Assembly: GCA_035307785.1 (NCBI GenBank)
Contig: DATGHS010000471.1
Span: forward strand, 1 to 18,315
From: DATGHS01 sp035307785
GTDB lineage: Bacteria; Planctomycetota; Planctomycetia; Gemmatales; Gemmataceae
Reading direction: 5' to 3'
DNA length: 18,315 bases
The position numbers and the translations under genes were made by a program. Each line of letters begins with the position of its first letter. Within the stretch, counting starts at the first letter, position 1. Positions 6,513-15,691 of this stretch are shown piece by piece. The notes below the pieces were generated by a model. The model did no database searches. It was not told where the DNA came from and saw only the letters and a program-made list of their open reading frames with translations.

Positions 6513-7211
6513 ATGACAGAACCCGCAAGCCCCAAAGTCGTTAGTCGAGATGAGTGGGAAAAGGCCCGAGCCGAATTGCTGATCCGCGAGAAGGCGCACA
6601 CGCACGCCGGCGATGAACTGGCGGCCGCGCGCAGGCGCTTGCCGATGACACGGATGGAACCGGTTATGGTCGTTGGTCGCAATGGCCCCATCCCTCTCGG
6701 CGATGTGTTTGAAGGCCGGCGTATGCTGATCGTGTATCACTTCATGTGGAAAAACGGCGCGCCGCACCACAAGCAATGCGAGGGCTGCACGCACAGTCAG
6801 GTGGCGATGAACGCCGCCGTCTGCGCCTATCTGGCCGAGCGCGACGTAACCTATGCCGTCTTTGGCAGCGGCCCGATTGGCGAGCTCATCGCCTACCGCG
6901 ACTTCATGGGCTGGACCGCGCCATGGTACTCGACCGCCGACTCCGGGGCCGTGCTCACGACCCGAACCGGCGGCGACCTTCGCTGCTATCTGCGGTCGGG
7001 CGACGAGGTGTTCCAGACGTATGAAACGAAATGGCGCGGCATCGAGGCGATGATGCCGACTCTGCAATTACTCGACCTGACTGCCTACGGCCGGCAGGAG
7101 ACCTGGGAAGACTCGCCCCCCGGTTGGCCGCAGGGCAAAGCCGGCTCGTGGTGGCGGCGTGACGGGCGGCCGATTGCGCAATGGACACGGACGAATGAGG
7201 CCGTCAAATAG
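6513..7211 (+). CDS. DUF899 family thioredoxin-like protein
   Basis: The protein has 232 residues, near the usual 230-260 of DUF899. The N-terminus VVSRDEWEKARAELLIREKA is the typical opening helix, followed by RRLPMTRME. A thioredoxin-like core follows (LIVYHFMWKNGAPHHKQCEG, then CTHSQ) with the CxxC pair C89-E-G-C92. DVTYAVFGSG and the GWTAPWYS segment (133-140) are also characteristic. The family's biochemical role is not settled; a redox or detoxifying role is an inference from the fold and CxxC. GGGAG at 6502-6506 lies 6 nt before the ATG. The next gene begins 8 nt after the stop codon, and a VOC-superfamily gene comes third. DUF899 and VOC/PhnB-like genes often sit near each other in bacteria, to my recollection. 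Confidence 0.9.
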   Translation: MTEPASPKVVSRDEWEKARAELLIREKAHTHAGDELAAARRRLPMTRMEPVMVVGRNGPIPLGDVFEGRRMLIVYHFMWKNGAPHHKQCEGCTHSQVAMNAAVCAYLAERDVTYAVFGSGPIGELIAYRDFMGWTAPWYSTADSGAVLTTRTGGDLRCYLRSGDEVFQTYETKWRGIEAMMPTLQLLDLTAYGRQETWEDSPPGWPQGKAGSWWRRDGRPIAQWTRTNEAVK

Positions 7212-7219
7212 GCCTATTC

Positions 7220-7582
7220 ATGCCAAAAGAGCCGATTGCAATGGAGATTTCCACCTATTTTTGGACGGCACCAGCTAGGCCATGCCGCTTTTGCTTGTGC
7301 CTACATGGCGGAAGTGTGTTTGCCGATTTTGATATCGATTCGGACGGGCGGGTACACCTGGTGCGGATCTCATTTGACGGGTACGGTTGTTGCGCGACAG
7401 AGGGCAAAGTTGGGCGAATGTCTCTTCACGACTCCCAAACGCTCGTCAAATTGGTCGACGCGGAAGACGTCAATCGCGATGAGATACGCGAGATCCTATA
7501 TCGATATTTCAAGCAGAACCAAAATGTAATCTGGCAGGATGCACTCGTGGAACACCAACTACTTAGAGCGACGGAGAATTGA
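7220..7582 (+). CDS. 120-aa conserved-looking unknown protein in DUF899-VOC operon
   Basis: No family is recognised. The frame fits tightly between two real genes: 8 nt after the DUF899 stop codon and 1 nt before the VOC start, the spacing expected of an operon member. Near the N-terminus lies C-x-x-C-x-C (22-27, PCRFCLCLHG), and GYGCC (54-58) follows a beta-rich stretch (VFADFDIDSDGRVHLVRISF). The second half looks helical and acidic (VKLVDAEDVNRDEIREILYR). The start could also be the ATG at 7241 (residue 8), which has AAAGAG about 10 nt upstream, while 7220 has no clear ribosome binding site. Five cysteines in so small a protein beside a CxxC protein might mean metal binding or redox coupling, but that is speculation. 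Confidence 0.7.
   Translation: MPKEPIAMEISTYFWTAPARPCRFCLCLHGGSVFADFDIDSDGRVHLVRISFDGYGCCATEGKVGRMSLHDSQTLVKLVDAEDVNRDEIREILYRYFKQNQNVIWQDALVEHQLLRATEN
7573..7576 (+). promoter_or_regulatory. Shine-Dalgarno GGAG deciding the VOC start at 7584
   Basis: GGAG lies 7 nt before the ATG at 7584. It rules out the in-frame ATG at 7539, which would add 15 residues and overlap the preceding gene by 44 nt. Confidence 0.7.
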
Positions 7583-7583
7583 C

Positions 7584-8069
7584 ATGGCGAAGCCAGCAAA
7601 GAACACGATTTGCCTTTGGTACGATCGCGATGCCGAGGAAGCGGCTCGGTTTTATGCCAAGACTTTTCCCAATTCCGCGGTCGTCGCGGTGCACCGGGCG
7701 CCGGCAGATTATCCATCCGGAAAAAAAGGCGATGTGTTGACGGTCGAGTTCACCGTGATGGGCATTCCCTGCCTCGGTCTCAACGGCGGCCCGGTGTTCA
7801 AGCACAACGAAGCATTCTCTTTTCAGGTCGCAACCGTTGACCAGGCCGAAACCGATCGCTACTGGAACGCCATCGTCGGCAACGGCGGGCAAGAGAGCGC
7901 CTGCGGCTGGTGCAAGGACAAATGGGGCGTGTCGTGGCAGATTACGCCGGTGGCTTTGACGCAAGCGATCACAGACCCCGAACCCGCAGCTGCCAAACGC
8001 GCATTCGAAGCGATGATGACAATGAAAAAAATTGACATCGCCGCGATTGAAGCGGCCCGCCGGGGCTGA
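7584..8069 (+). CDS. VOC superfamily PhnB-like protein (3-demethylubiquinone-9 3-methyltransferase-like fold)
   Basis: The protein has 161 residues from the ATG at 7584. It opens with NTICLWYDRDAEEAARFYAK, then TFPNS, the hallmark of the PhnB-like branch of the vicinal oxygen chelate superfamily (Pfam 3-dmu-9_3-mt). GDVLTVEFTVMGIPCLGLNG forms the first half of the paired beta-alpha-beta units, and FSFQVATVDQAETDRYWNAI, GWCKDKWGVSWQITP the second half. Members of this branch are often dimers with a solvent-exposed cleft, and most lack a proven reaction despite the methyltransferase name, so that name should not be read as function. It is the last gene of the operon, starting 1 nt after the preceding stop codon. 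Confidence 0.9.
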   Translation: MAKPAKNTICLWYDRDAEEAARFYAKTFPNSAVVAVHRAPADYPSGKKGDVLTVEFTVMGIPCLGLNGGPVFKHNEAFSFQVATVDQAETDRYWNAIVGNGGQESACGWCKDKWGVSWQITPVALTQAITDPEPAAAKRAFEAMMTMKKIDIAAIEAARRG

Positions 8070-8587
8070 GGCTGCATCTTGGAAGGGGCTGCAACCGACC
8101 GCTCAAGCGGCTCTCGGATACGAATCCGATGGCCGACGTGTTGGAAGTTTCGTCAACGATCGTGCGTTCGCTCTTTGATAAACCGGCAGAGCACGGGCAC
8201 ATTGTCGAAGGCGAGACGCCGGGATGCGACGTTATTGCGGTTGTCTCAATAACAATTTCGGATGCCTCCTTGTTCCGTCAATGATAGGAACGCTGTGCAC
8301 TTTCGTCCGGTAACCCATCATCATCATTGGAATGCCTCTGGGCCAATTGGGATCTAGGGTCAGGATTCTACGTTGGTCCCCTCTTTAACCTTCGAAACGG
8401 AGCGAAACCACGTAACGGTTGGCGTTCCTGGCGGTAGTGGGCAACACTCTTATCAGTGGAAGGATTTAGCGGCGTCTTGATTTTTGTGTGAGTTGGCTAG
8501 TGGTAAGTGCCAAATGCGCTAGAATATGGACAGACCACAATCCTGTGCCGCTGGAGTGAACGATGCGGTCTTAGGAAGCTGAAGGAA
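8070..8587. other. Intergenic region, no supported gene; possible relic frame at 8129-8284
   Basis: Bases 8129-8284 hold an open frame of 51 codons (MADVLEVSSTIVRSLFDKPA at its start) that stays open back through the VOC stop region but has no ribosome binding site. It could be the relic of a longer gene. CCGCTCAAGCGG near 8099-8110 is a short palindrome after the operon. From 8285 to about 8506 I see nothing recognisable. A promoter for the WD40 gene must lie before 8588, but I cannot place it. Confidence 0.5.
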
Positions 8588-11242
8588 ATGAAGAACACGG
8601 AGCCACAGAACCTGGGATGTCCTCGAATGCGGGGCAAACTTACTGGGGCGCTAATTCTCGACACCGCACTCGTCGTTCTGTTATTCGGATTCCACGCCCA
8701 TCTCCAAGCCCAGCCGCAGTTAGAACCAATCGGACGGTCGACTCTAATGACCGATCAATTCGGTGATGCCTTGCCGCCGCAGGCGCTGGCCCGACTTGGT
8801 ACAATTCGCTGGCGGCATACCGGCGGCGTCACTCTCGCGCACTTCCTGGCCGATAGCAAGAGCTTGCTAACGGCGGGCAACGATCAGTGGTTTCGCGTTT
8901 GGGAACTTAGTAGCGGACGAGAGCTGCGCCGCTTCGGCAAACTCGGAACGTGGAGTGGGTATTTTGTCGTTTCGGCCGATGGCCAAACGGCCGCGACTGC
9001 GACCTGGGAGGACCGGCGCGTAAACATCTGGGACGTGGCCACAGGCAGGCTACGGAAGTTGTTCTACGTAGGATTTCACGATTATTACGGTAACGACAAA
9101 GTGACGTCGCTCGCCTTATCCCCCGACGGCAAGGCGGTGGCCGTGGCCGACCTGGCCGGTCGCATCAAACTTTGGAAAATCGACCAAGGTGAGATTTTGC
9201 GTCAATTTGGAGCAGATGCTAATGGGAATATGAATTCTGGTATGAGGTTAACGTTTTCGCCGGATGGGAAATTGCTCACTTCCACGGGGTTCCACTCCAG
9301 TGAAAACGACCGAAGTTGGCAAGCCCGACTTTGGGACGTTGCAACCGGCAAGCAATTGTTCCTGGAAGATTACCGGCGTTCAGATTCCTACCCCATTGCA
9401 CCGGCATTTTCCCGTGACAGCAAACAGCTAGTGATTGCTGCAAAGAATAAGGTAATCGAAGTCATCGATGTTGGACAGCACCCATCGGCAAAGAGCATTG
9501 CGGCGCCGGAAACTAAAGTTAGCTCGGTGCAATTCACGCCCGACGGGAAAGGGATTCTGGTCGCGCCCTATTATAGCCGCACAATTCACTTGCTCGACGT
9601 CGAGACAGGCAAAGAACTTCGACGCTCAGGTCTGATTGGTGGAGACTATGATTACTATTTTCACCAAGGAGACGCGGGCCTCCACGAGCTTGCCTTGTCG
9701 CCAGATGGCAAGCTTGCAGCGGTCACAGGCACAGGGAACTCGCCGTTGCTCATCGAGCTGACAACTGGCAAGGAACTAATTCCTCCCACCGGCCACAATA
9801 CCGAAATTGCCATTGTGCAATACACTGCCGACCAGAAATCGATCCTGACTGTCAGCGAGAATGCGACCCTTTGTTCCTGGGACAGCTTCACGGGAAAACC
9901 GCAGAACCGCGTTGCCCATGCGGCGTCGTTCTGGAGATGGTTTGCCTTGTCGCCGGATGGAAAAGTGTTCGCCCAGCATGATTGGGACAACATTCGTCTC
10001 GGCGACCCACAGACCGGGAAATTCGCGCGCATCATCCCGAATAAAATGTGGGCCTCGGGCATGGTGTTCACACCAAATTGCCGTGGGTTCGCAGCAGTAG
10101 TTAGGGGAAACCAGGGAGCGCTATATTTTTTCGACGTGCCGAACGCTAAGGAGGTTTGGCATACCGCTCTGCCCGAAATCCATGATAAGAATAACCGCGA
10201 CAGGTCACTCGGGTTGGTGTTTTCTCCGGACAACAAGCTCGTGGCCGTGCCCGGCGAGGAAAAATGCCTCTCGTTATTCGACATTGCCACAGGCAAACGG
10301 TTGCGCGACGTGTCGTTCGCCGAACTCGAATTGGAGATGCCGGCGCGGGCGGTGTTTTCTCCGGATGGCCGCTCATTGTTGTTGGAATACGGCCCCAATT
10401 TCTTGGCAGTGTGCGAGATCGCTTCCGGCCGAGTTCGCCGCACGTATGGTGACCGCCAAAGTCTCACTTGGCAAAAGATTTACGGTTTTCGTTATGATCT
10501 ACGTTCCATCGGCTTTTCGCCAGATGGGCGGCTCATTGCCCAGGGTTCTTGGGACGGCGGCATCAACATCTGGGACGTCTTTGGGGGCAGCAAGCTGGGG
10601 CAGTTTACCGGCCACCAGGACTGGGTGCGGGCCTTGGCCTTCTCTCGCGACGGGAAGCGACTCACCTCAGTCAGCACTGACACCACTGGTCTCATTTGGG
10701 AAATGAACCGATTTGGTCTGCCTTCTATCGCCGCCCGCAATCTCTCCTCGGCAGAAATACAATTGTGCTGGGCTGATCTTTTTCGCGATGATGCGCGAAA
10801 GGCGGCGCTGGCCATGGACACGTTGGCGGCCTCGCCCAAGCAAGTGCTGGCCTTTCTTCGCGACATTTTATTGAAGCCGTCTCCAGCTCTTGATCTGAAG
10901 CAAATTCAACAATGGATTTCGGAACTGGACCACACACAGTTCGCGCTGCGCGAGCGGGCCACCGGTGAGTTAGCCAATTTGGGCGAGGAAATTGTGCCGG
11001 AATTGCAAAAGGCGCTTGAAAATAACCCATCACCTGAGGCGCGGCGGCGCCTGGTCGATTTGATCGAACGCGCGGGCAAGCACAGGGTGACCGGAGAAAA
11101 ACTTCGGATGGTTCGGACCATCGAATTGCTGGACCGATTCAACTGCCCGCAGGCCAATGAAATTCTCGCGCATCTGGCGAAAGGTCCTGCTGATTCGGTC
11201 ATTACCCGCGAGGCGCTATGGTCCCTGCAACGATGGAAGTAA
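8588..11242 (+). CDS. Exported or membrane-anchored WD40 protein, 14 repeats plus C-terminal HEAT-like module
   Basis: The protein has 884 residues if the ATG at 8588 is used. In-frame ATGs at 8507 and 8627 are alternatives; the last would put the hydrophobic segment (GALILDTALVVLLFGFHAHL) right at the N-terminus like a signal peptide. From about residue 65 to 715 I count 14 WD40-type repeats, each with a SPDGK-like turn and a closing strand (IWDVATGRL, LWKIDQGEI, LWDVATGKQ, LFDIATGKR, IWDVFGGSK), enough for two seven-bladed propellers. Residues about 716-884 are helical, with FALRERATGELANLGEEIVP and EARRRLVDLIE, matching the HEAT-like tail that planctomycete WD40 proteins often carry. The likely role is a protein-binding platform outside the cytoplasmic membrane; the partner is unknown. 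The gene stands alone, with no kinase domain attached. Confidence 0.88.
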   Translation: MKNTEPQNLGCPRMRGKLTGALILDTALVVLLFGFHAHLQAQPQLEPIGRSTLMTDQFGDALPPQALARLGTIRWRHTGGVTLAHFLADSKSLLTAGNDQWFRVWELSSGRELRRFGKLGTWSGYFVVSADGQTAATATWEDRRVNIWDVATGRLRKLFYVGFHDYYGNDKVTSLALSPDGKAVAVADLAGRIKLWKIDQGEILRQFGADANGNMNSGMRLTFSPDGKLLTSTGFHSSENDRSWQARLWDVATGKQLFLEDYRRSDSYPIAPAFSRDSKQLVIAAKNKVIEVIDVGQHPSAKSIAAPETKVSSVQFTPDGKGILVAPYYSRTIHLLDVETGKELRRSGLIGGDYDYYFHQGDAGLHELALSPDGKLAAVTGTGNSPLLIELTTGKELIPPTGHNTEIAIVQYTADQKSILTVSENATLCSWDSFTGKPQNRVAHAASFWRWFALSPDGKVFAQHDWDNIRLGDPQTGKFARIIPNKMWASGMVFTPNCRGFAAVVRGNQGALYFFDVPNAKEVWHTALPEIHDKNNRDRSLGLVFSPDNKLVAVPGEEKCLSLFDIATGKRLRDVSFAELELEMPARAVFSPDGRSLLLEYGPNFLAVCEIASGRVRRTYGDRQSLTWQKIYGFRYDLRSIGFSPDGRLIAQGSWDGGINIWDVFGGSKLGQFTGHQDWVRALAFSRDGKRLTSVSTDTTGLIWEMNRFGLPSIAARNLSSAEIQLCWADLFRDDARKAALAMDTLAASPKQVLAFLRDILLKPSPALDLKQIQQWISELDHTQFALRERATGELANLGEEIVPELQKALENNPSPEARRRLVDLIERAGKHRVTGEKLRMVRTIELLDRFNCPQANEILAHLAKGPADSVITREALWSLQRWK

Positions 11243-11353
11243 GCCTGGCTCGGCTATGGGAGAATTCTGACATTGTTAGAACCTGTGGCAAAATTAAACG
11301 AAAACTAAGGCAGCAGTCCTCGAAGGCATCCGCTGGTTGCAGCCGCGGAGCGG

Positions 11354-11528
11354 CGACCGATGGTAGCCTGGGGTGAAGCGCAGCGCAACCCCAGGTTAAC
11401 GATGCCGCCTTTTGCCTTGAGCCCTGGAAGGGCGAAAGACGCTTTCGCCCTTCCAGGGCTCTGGATTTTGTAGGTGGTCCTTATTCCAGGGGTTGCGCTG
11501 GCGCTCCACCCCTGGCTACCATCGGTCG
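11354..11528. repeat. Nested inverted-repeat element with about 40-bp outer arms
   Basis: The outer arms are about 11354-11392 (beginning CGACCGATGGTAGCC) and 11489-11528 (ending GGCTACCATCGGTCG). The outermost 15 bp are perfect and the rest is close to complementary with a few changes. In the middle lies a perfect 19-bp stem, AGCCCTGGAAGGGCGAAAG (11420-11438) with its complement at 11442-11460 and a 3-nt loop. This matches a repeat type I recall from planctomycete genomes, where it is often mis-annotated as short proteins. Confidence 0.8.
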
Positions 11529-11542
11529 CCCCCTTCGGGGGC
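11528..11542. repeat. GCCCCC-TTC-GGGGGC hairpin at edge of the large palindrome
   Basis: A perfect 6-bp G+C stem around TTC abuts the right outer arm of the nested element. It is strong for its size but has no T run, so a terminator role is unproven. Confidence 0.5.
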
Positions 11543-12033
11543 TGACAGCGGATCTGTTGCAAGTTTCTCTGCCAGAAATCTGTTTCACAATCACCGCTAC
11601 GTCCAACGGTGTTAATTTTGCCACGGGCTCTTAATTGTTCTTTCTGCAAAACAATCACAACCATCAAAGTTAACGGACGCACGAACTTCGACAGATGTCG
11701 CGTCAGTCGCTGGCCTACAAGGTAGGTTTGAAGGTCGCTCCTTCAGTCCTGAGCGATTACCCCGCAGAGAGCGATAGCCCCCGCCTCCTGACAACCGTTC
11801 CGCTTCGGAGGCGAGTTCGTCCCAGGAAACGGTAAAAACAGGCCCTGGCCATGCTCCCCACGCAAGTGCACTGCGGATCGTGCAATCACCAGTCCAAGTA
11901 TGCGCCTCGTCTCGAATTAGCAATTGGGTCCGAATCTGACCAATGGAGCTGGCGCGTGCACAAAAACAGTGTTTGCTCCGCTCGGCGACCTGAGATTCGA
12001 TTCTCGCAAATCGGATGCCGTCCGCACCCTCAA

Positions 12034-12066
12034 CTTTCCCCTGTCCTCGCGAGCGAGAGGGGAAAG
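12034..12066. repeat. Hairpin CTTTCCCCT / AGGGGAAAG between convergent genes
   Basis: The 9-bp arms (12034-12042 and 12058-12066) are joined by an interior that is partly self-complementary around TCGCGA. It lies 32 nt beyond the stop codon of the minus-strand gene ending at 12098, so it may end that transcript. It resembles the CCCCT-CGCGAGCGAG-AGGGG type of dispersed planctomycete repeat. Confidence 0.55.
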
Positions 12067-12097
12067 GCTGAGGCTGCGTCAAGAGCCGCTTAATCCG

Positions 12098-12709
12098 TTA
12101 GCGGCGCGGATTCACGACAACGCGGCGGCCGAACGGGCCGGTCCGGACGACGTTGTCTTGCGTGTACACGGTCACGGGCCAGCCGGGCTGCAGGGTCGCC
12201 AGCGTGGGCACTGGCGGGGCGACGGCCGCTGGTGGGATTGTGGCGGCCAACTGGTAGATCGTTTCCGGGCTCACATAGACGGTCACTTCCTTGCCGTCCG
12301 CTGTCTTGATCACCAATTGGTCCTTGCCCACCACGCGGACGACCTGCCCCTGCACTTGCTGCAACCCAACGATTTGGGTCGCCATGTTGAGCTGGTTCTG
12401 CGGCGTGTACTGCACGCCGATGAAGGCGTTCGGCTTCAGGTCGGTAAAAGCGCCGCCCTGGGCTGTGAGCATGTACTTCGTCTGCGGGTTGACATGCACC
12501 AAGACCTCCTTGCCGTCGGACGTGCGGACCATCACCTGGTCCTGGCCAACCACCTTCACGACCTGTCCTTCGATCATCGCCCCTTGGGCCTGGACGTTCG
12601 GTTGGGCGCGCGGAAGAGGCGGGTTTTGCTGAGCCGCTGCTTCTCGTGCGATCATCAGAGCGCAGCAGCAAATGGCCAATGCAATCAACGCTGTTCGCGA
12701 AAGCTTCAT
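12098..12709 (-). CDS. Exported protein with a duplicated beta-rich domain, unknown function
   Basis: The protein has 203 residues from the ATG at 12709, which has GGAGG 6 nt upstream; the frame is open further upstream but without support. Residues 1-26 (MKLSRTALIALAICCCALMI, then AREAAA) form a signal peptide. Two copies of one unit follow: GQVVKVVGQDQVMVRTSDGK (48-67) continuing to residue 80, and GQVVRVVGKDQLVIKTADGK (121-140) continuing to 153. Both end in a V(N/S)P(Q/E)T(K/I)Y pattern. A segment of about 40 residues (FTDLKPNAFIGVQYTPQNQL) separates them, and a Pro/Ala-rich linker with a third, weaker beta segment ends the protein. The unit resembles a small barrel such as an OB or SH3 fold, but I cannot assign a family. 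The CCC run at 14-16 lacks a clear lipobox. The location is periplasmic. Confidence 0.8.
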   Translation of the reverse strand: MKLSRTALIALAICCCALMIAREAAAQQNPPLPRAQPNVQAQGAMIEGQVVKVVGQDQVMVRTSDGKEVLVHVNPQTKYMLTAQGGAFTDLKPNAFIGVQYTPQNQLNMATQIVGLQQVQGQVVRVVGKDQLVIKTADGKEVTVYVSPETIYQLAATIPPAAVAPPVPTLATLQPGWPVTVYTQDNVVRTGPFGRRVVVNPRR

Positions 12710-13009
12710 GTCAAACCTCCAGTTGAGAATTGTTTTGCCCAGGCGCGGGCAATTCCCTGCGAATACGCCGCGGCGCGACTGGGCCGAGAAATGGTGCGAT
12801 CCTTTGGAATGCGCCGCACTCTTACACCGAAAGGCTAAAGAGAGTGCTTTGAGAATGGATGGCCATGCATTCCGCGAAATCCGGCACCATTGGGGTTTAG
12901 GCAATGGTTATGCCAAGGGAGATGGAAGCAAAACGGGGATACGTGCAGATTGCCTTGCCGGTAGATGTTCGTATTTACTCTGGCTTCGTGGAATCTTTGC
13001 AGCATCCCC
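12710..13009. other. Intergenic region upstream of the duplicated-domain gene
   Basis: This 300-bp gap lies between two minus-strand genes and should carry the promoter of the gene starting at 12709. I see the short palindrome GCCCGCGCCTGGGC about 25 nt upstream of that start, but no convincing promoter and no small gene. Confidence 0.5.
12716..12720 (-). promoter_or_regulatory. Shine-Dalgarno GGAGG deciding the start at 12709
   Basis: GGAGG on the minus strand ends 6 nt before the ATG. It excludes the 65-residue N-terminal extension that the open frame would allow, and puts the signal peptide at the N-terminus. Confidence 0.75.
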
Positions 13010-14077
13010 TTACTTCGCGGACGCGCTCTTCGGTACCAGTCTTGCCAGGCCAAGTGTGGCCCAGGAACTGGCGGCGCAGGTAATCGGCGTCAGGAGTTTC
13101 GCGCTGCCCGGTGAGCCGTCCGGGGTTGATCGAGAAAGCATCGGCCAACTGCCGTCCGGCTTCTGCGTGGCGACCAAAAAGTCGACACCGCGTTTGATTG
13201 CGGGCTGTTCGGCCGTCAAACCTGCCAGCGCCAAGACGTACAAGGTCTGGCCGGTGGCAAAGGCATCGCTTCTGGGGTCCGGCACCGTCTGGCTCCAGCC
13301 GCCGTCGGCGCGTTGCAGGGCCAGCAGTTCGTCGATCGTCGGTTGCAGCGCCTCGCGTGGCTTGCCGGAGCGAAGGCCAAGGAGCAGCCTCAGGACCTTG
13401 TCCTGATGAAGGTCGCGGCGCTTGGCGGTGTCGAGCCAGGCCATGGCTTTCGAGAGCGCCTCGCGCTGCGCTTTCGGCGCGCCTTCGCCGGTTTCCCCTT
13501 GCAGCGCCAGGATGATCCAGGCGGCATCCGTGGTCTGGCTCTCGTTAATCGGCGGCCGCCGCAGGGTGGCAAAGAATTCCCACGAGCCATCGGCTTGCTG
13601 TTTCTTGACGATTTCTTCCGCGACTAATTTGAGACTTTGCTTTTGCCCTTCGTTCAGCGACGGTAAGGACCGGGCCGCCACTGCCAGCATCGGCAGCCCC
13701 ATGTTCAAGCCGCGACCCTGTGGGCGCGGGTCGGGCGGGTCGGCCGGGTTGGGAAAGATCTTCGAGGACAGCAGCTTGTCCTTACTGCCCAGCAACGACT
13801 CGAACGTGCCGGCCAGGAAATCTTTGTCGATTGCATAGCCTTGTCGTTCGGCTTCACTGAGGGCCCAAAGCGGCAACGGCGCGTGGTGGCAAGCCGCGCA
13901 TTTCCGAGTCTTCAACCAATCAGCACTTTCCGCTTGCACGTATTTGATGGCACGATCGACGGCTTGTTGGACTTGCACCATGGTCGCGACGGGCGGCGCC
14001 GGCGGTTCGGCCGCTAGCGCCGGCCGAGAAATGCAAAGACCGAGAAACAGTACGGCCAGTGAGGATGTACGAGCCAC
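13010..14077 (-). CDS. Exported CxxCH protein with alpha-toroid (squalene-cyclase/prenyltransferase-like) domain
   Basis: The protein has 355 residues from the GTG at 14077, chosen because GAGGA lies 7 nt upstream and the N-terminus then is a signal peptide (VARTSSLAVLFLGLCISRPA, then LA, cut near AEPP). A TTG at 14116 would add 13 residues without support. After a helix (VQQAVDRAIKYVQAE) comes KCAACHHAPLPLW, a CxxCH motif at 60-64 as in c-type haem attachment. The rest is helical, with three QW-like motifs: QQADGSW (160-166), LQRADGGW (254-261) and TQKPDGSW (304-311), typical of terpene-cyclase-like alpha-toroids. The catalytic DxDD of squalene-hopene cyclases is absent, so cyclisation is unlikely. 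I infer a periplasmic binding or scaffold protein that may carry haem. It lies upstream of, and on the same strand as, the duplicated-domain gene, 300 bp away. Confidence 0.8.
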   Translation of the reverse strand: MARTSSLAVLFLGLCISRPALAAEPPAPPVATMVQVQQAVDRAIKYVQAESADWLKTRKCAACHHAPLPLWALSEAERQGYAIDKDFLAGTFESLLGSKDKLLSSKIFPNPADPPDPRPQGRGLNMGLPMLAVAARSLPSLNEGQKQSLKLVAEEIVKKQQADGSWEFFATLRRPPINESQTTDAAWIILALQGETGEGAPKAQREALSKAMAWLDTAKRRDLHQDKVLRLLLGLRSGKPREALQPTIDELLALQRADGGWSQTVPDPRSDAFATGQTLYVLALAGLTAEQPAIKRGVDFLVATQKPDGSWPMLSRSTPDGSPGSAKLLTPITCAASSWATLGLARLVPKSASAK

Positions 14078-14084
14078 AGAACGA

Positions 14085-14089
14085 TCCTC
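14085..14089 (-). promoter_or_regulatory. Shine-Dalgarno GAGGA deciding a GTG start at 14077
   Basis: On the minus strand GAGGA is followed by 7 nt and then GTG. No ATG in this frame is better placed, so a GTG start is the best reading. Confidence 0.7.
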
Positions 14090-14293
14090 ATAAACGGGAA
14101 AGATCGGCCAAGCCAATTCTACACTGTTTTGCCCTTGCTGGCAGTTGGTTGCCAGGTGTTTCGCTCTTGTAAATGGACCGTTCGACGTATATCAAAATCT
14201 ATGTGCAGCGAAGCGCTGGTCCAAGCCGGCGCGACCGTCCCACCTATTCGCTGCCGGGTACCACCAAAGCGACGTGAATCGAGTTTCTATCTC

Positions 14294-15685
<1,392 letters not shown>

Positions 15686-15691
15686 GCATTT

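Larger units (their letters stand above)
11243..12097. other. Long intergenic region between convergent genes, with large palindromic element
   Basis: This 855-bp region separates the WD40 stop codon from the stop codon of the minus-strand gene at 12098. It holds the nested palindrome at 11354-11542, a stem CGCCTCC/GGAGGCG at 11782-11788 and 11807-11813, and a hairpin at 12034-12066. Open frames on either strand (for instance 11682-11305 and 12082-11612, both minus) run through these palindromes, lack ribosome binding sites and resemble no protein, so none is called. The rest, 11543-11780 and 11820-12030, shows nothing. Confidence 0.65.

Noticed and set aside
8507..8587. ATG at 8507 as the start of the WD40 gene
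   Set aside because: It adds 27 residues with no signal-like character and no ribosome binding site; starts at 8588 or 8627 put the hydrophobic segment nearer the N-terminus.
11305..11682. 125-codon minus-strand open frame
   Set aside because: It is a translation of the nested palindrome; such frames arise wherever this repeat occurs.
11612..12082. 156-codon minus-strand open frame
   Set aside because: Its start lies near the CTTTCCCCT hairpin, and there is no ribosome binding site or protein-like pattern.
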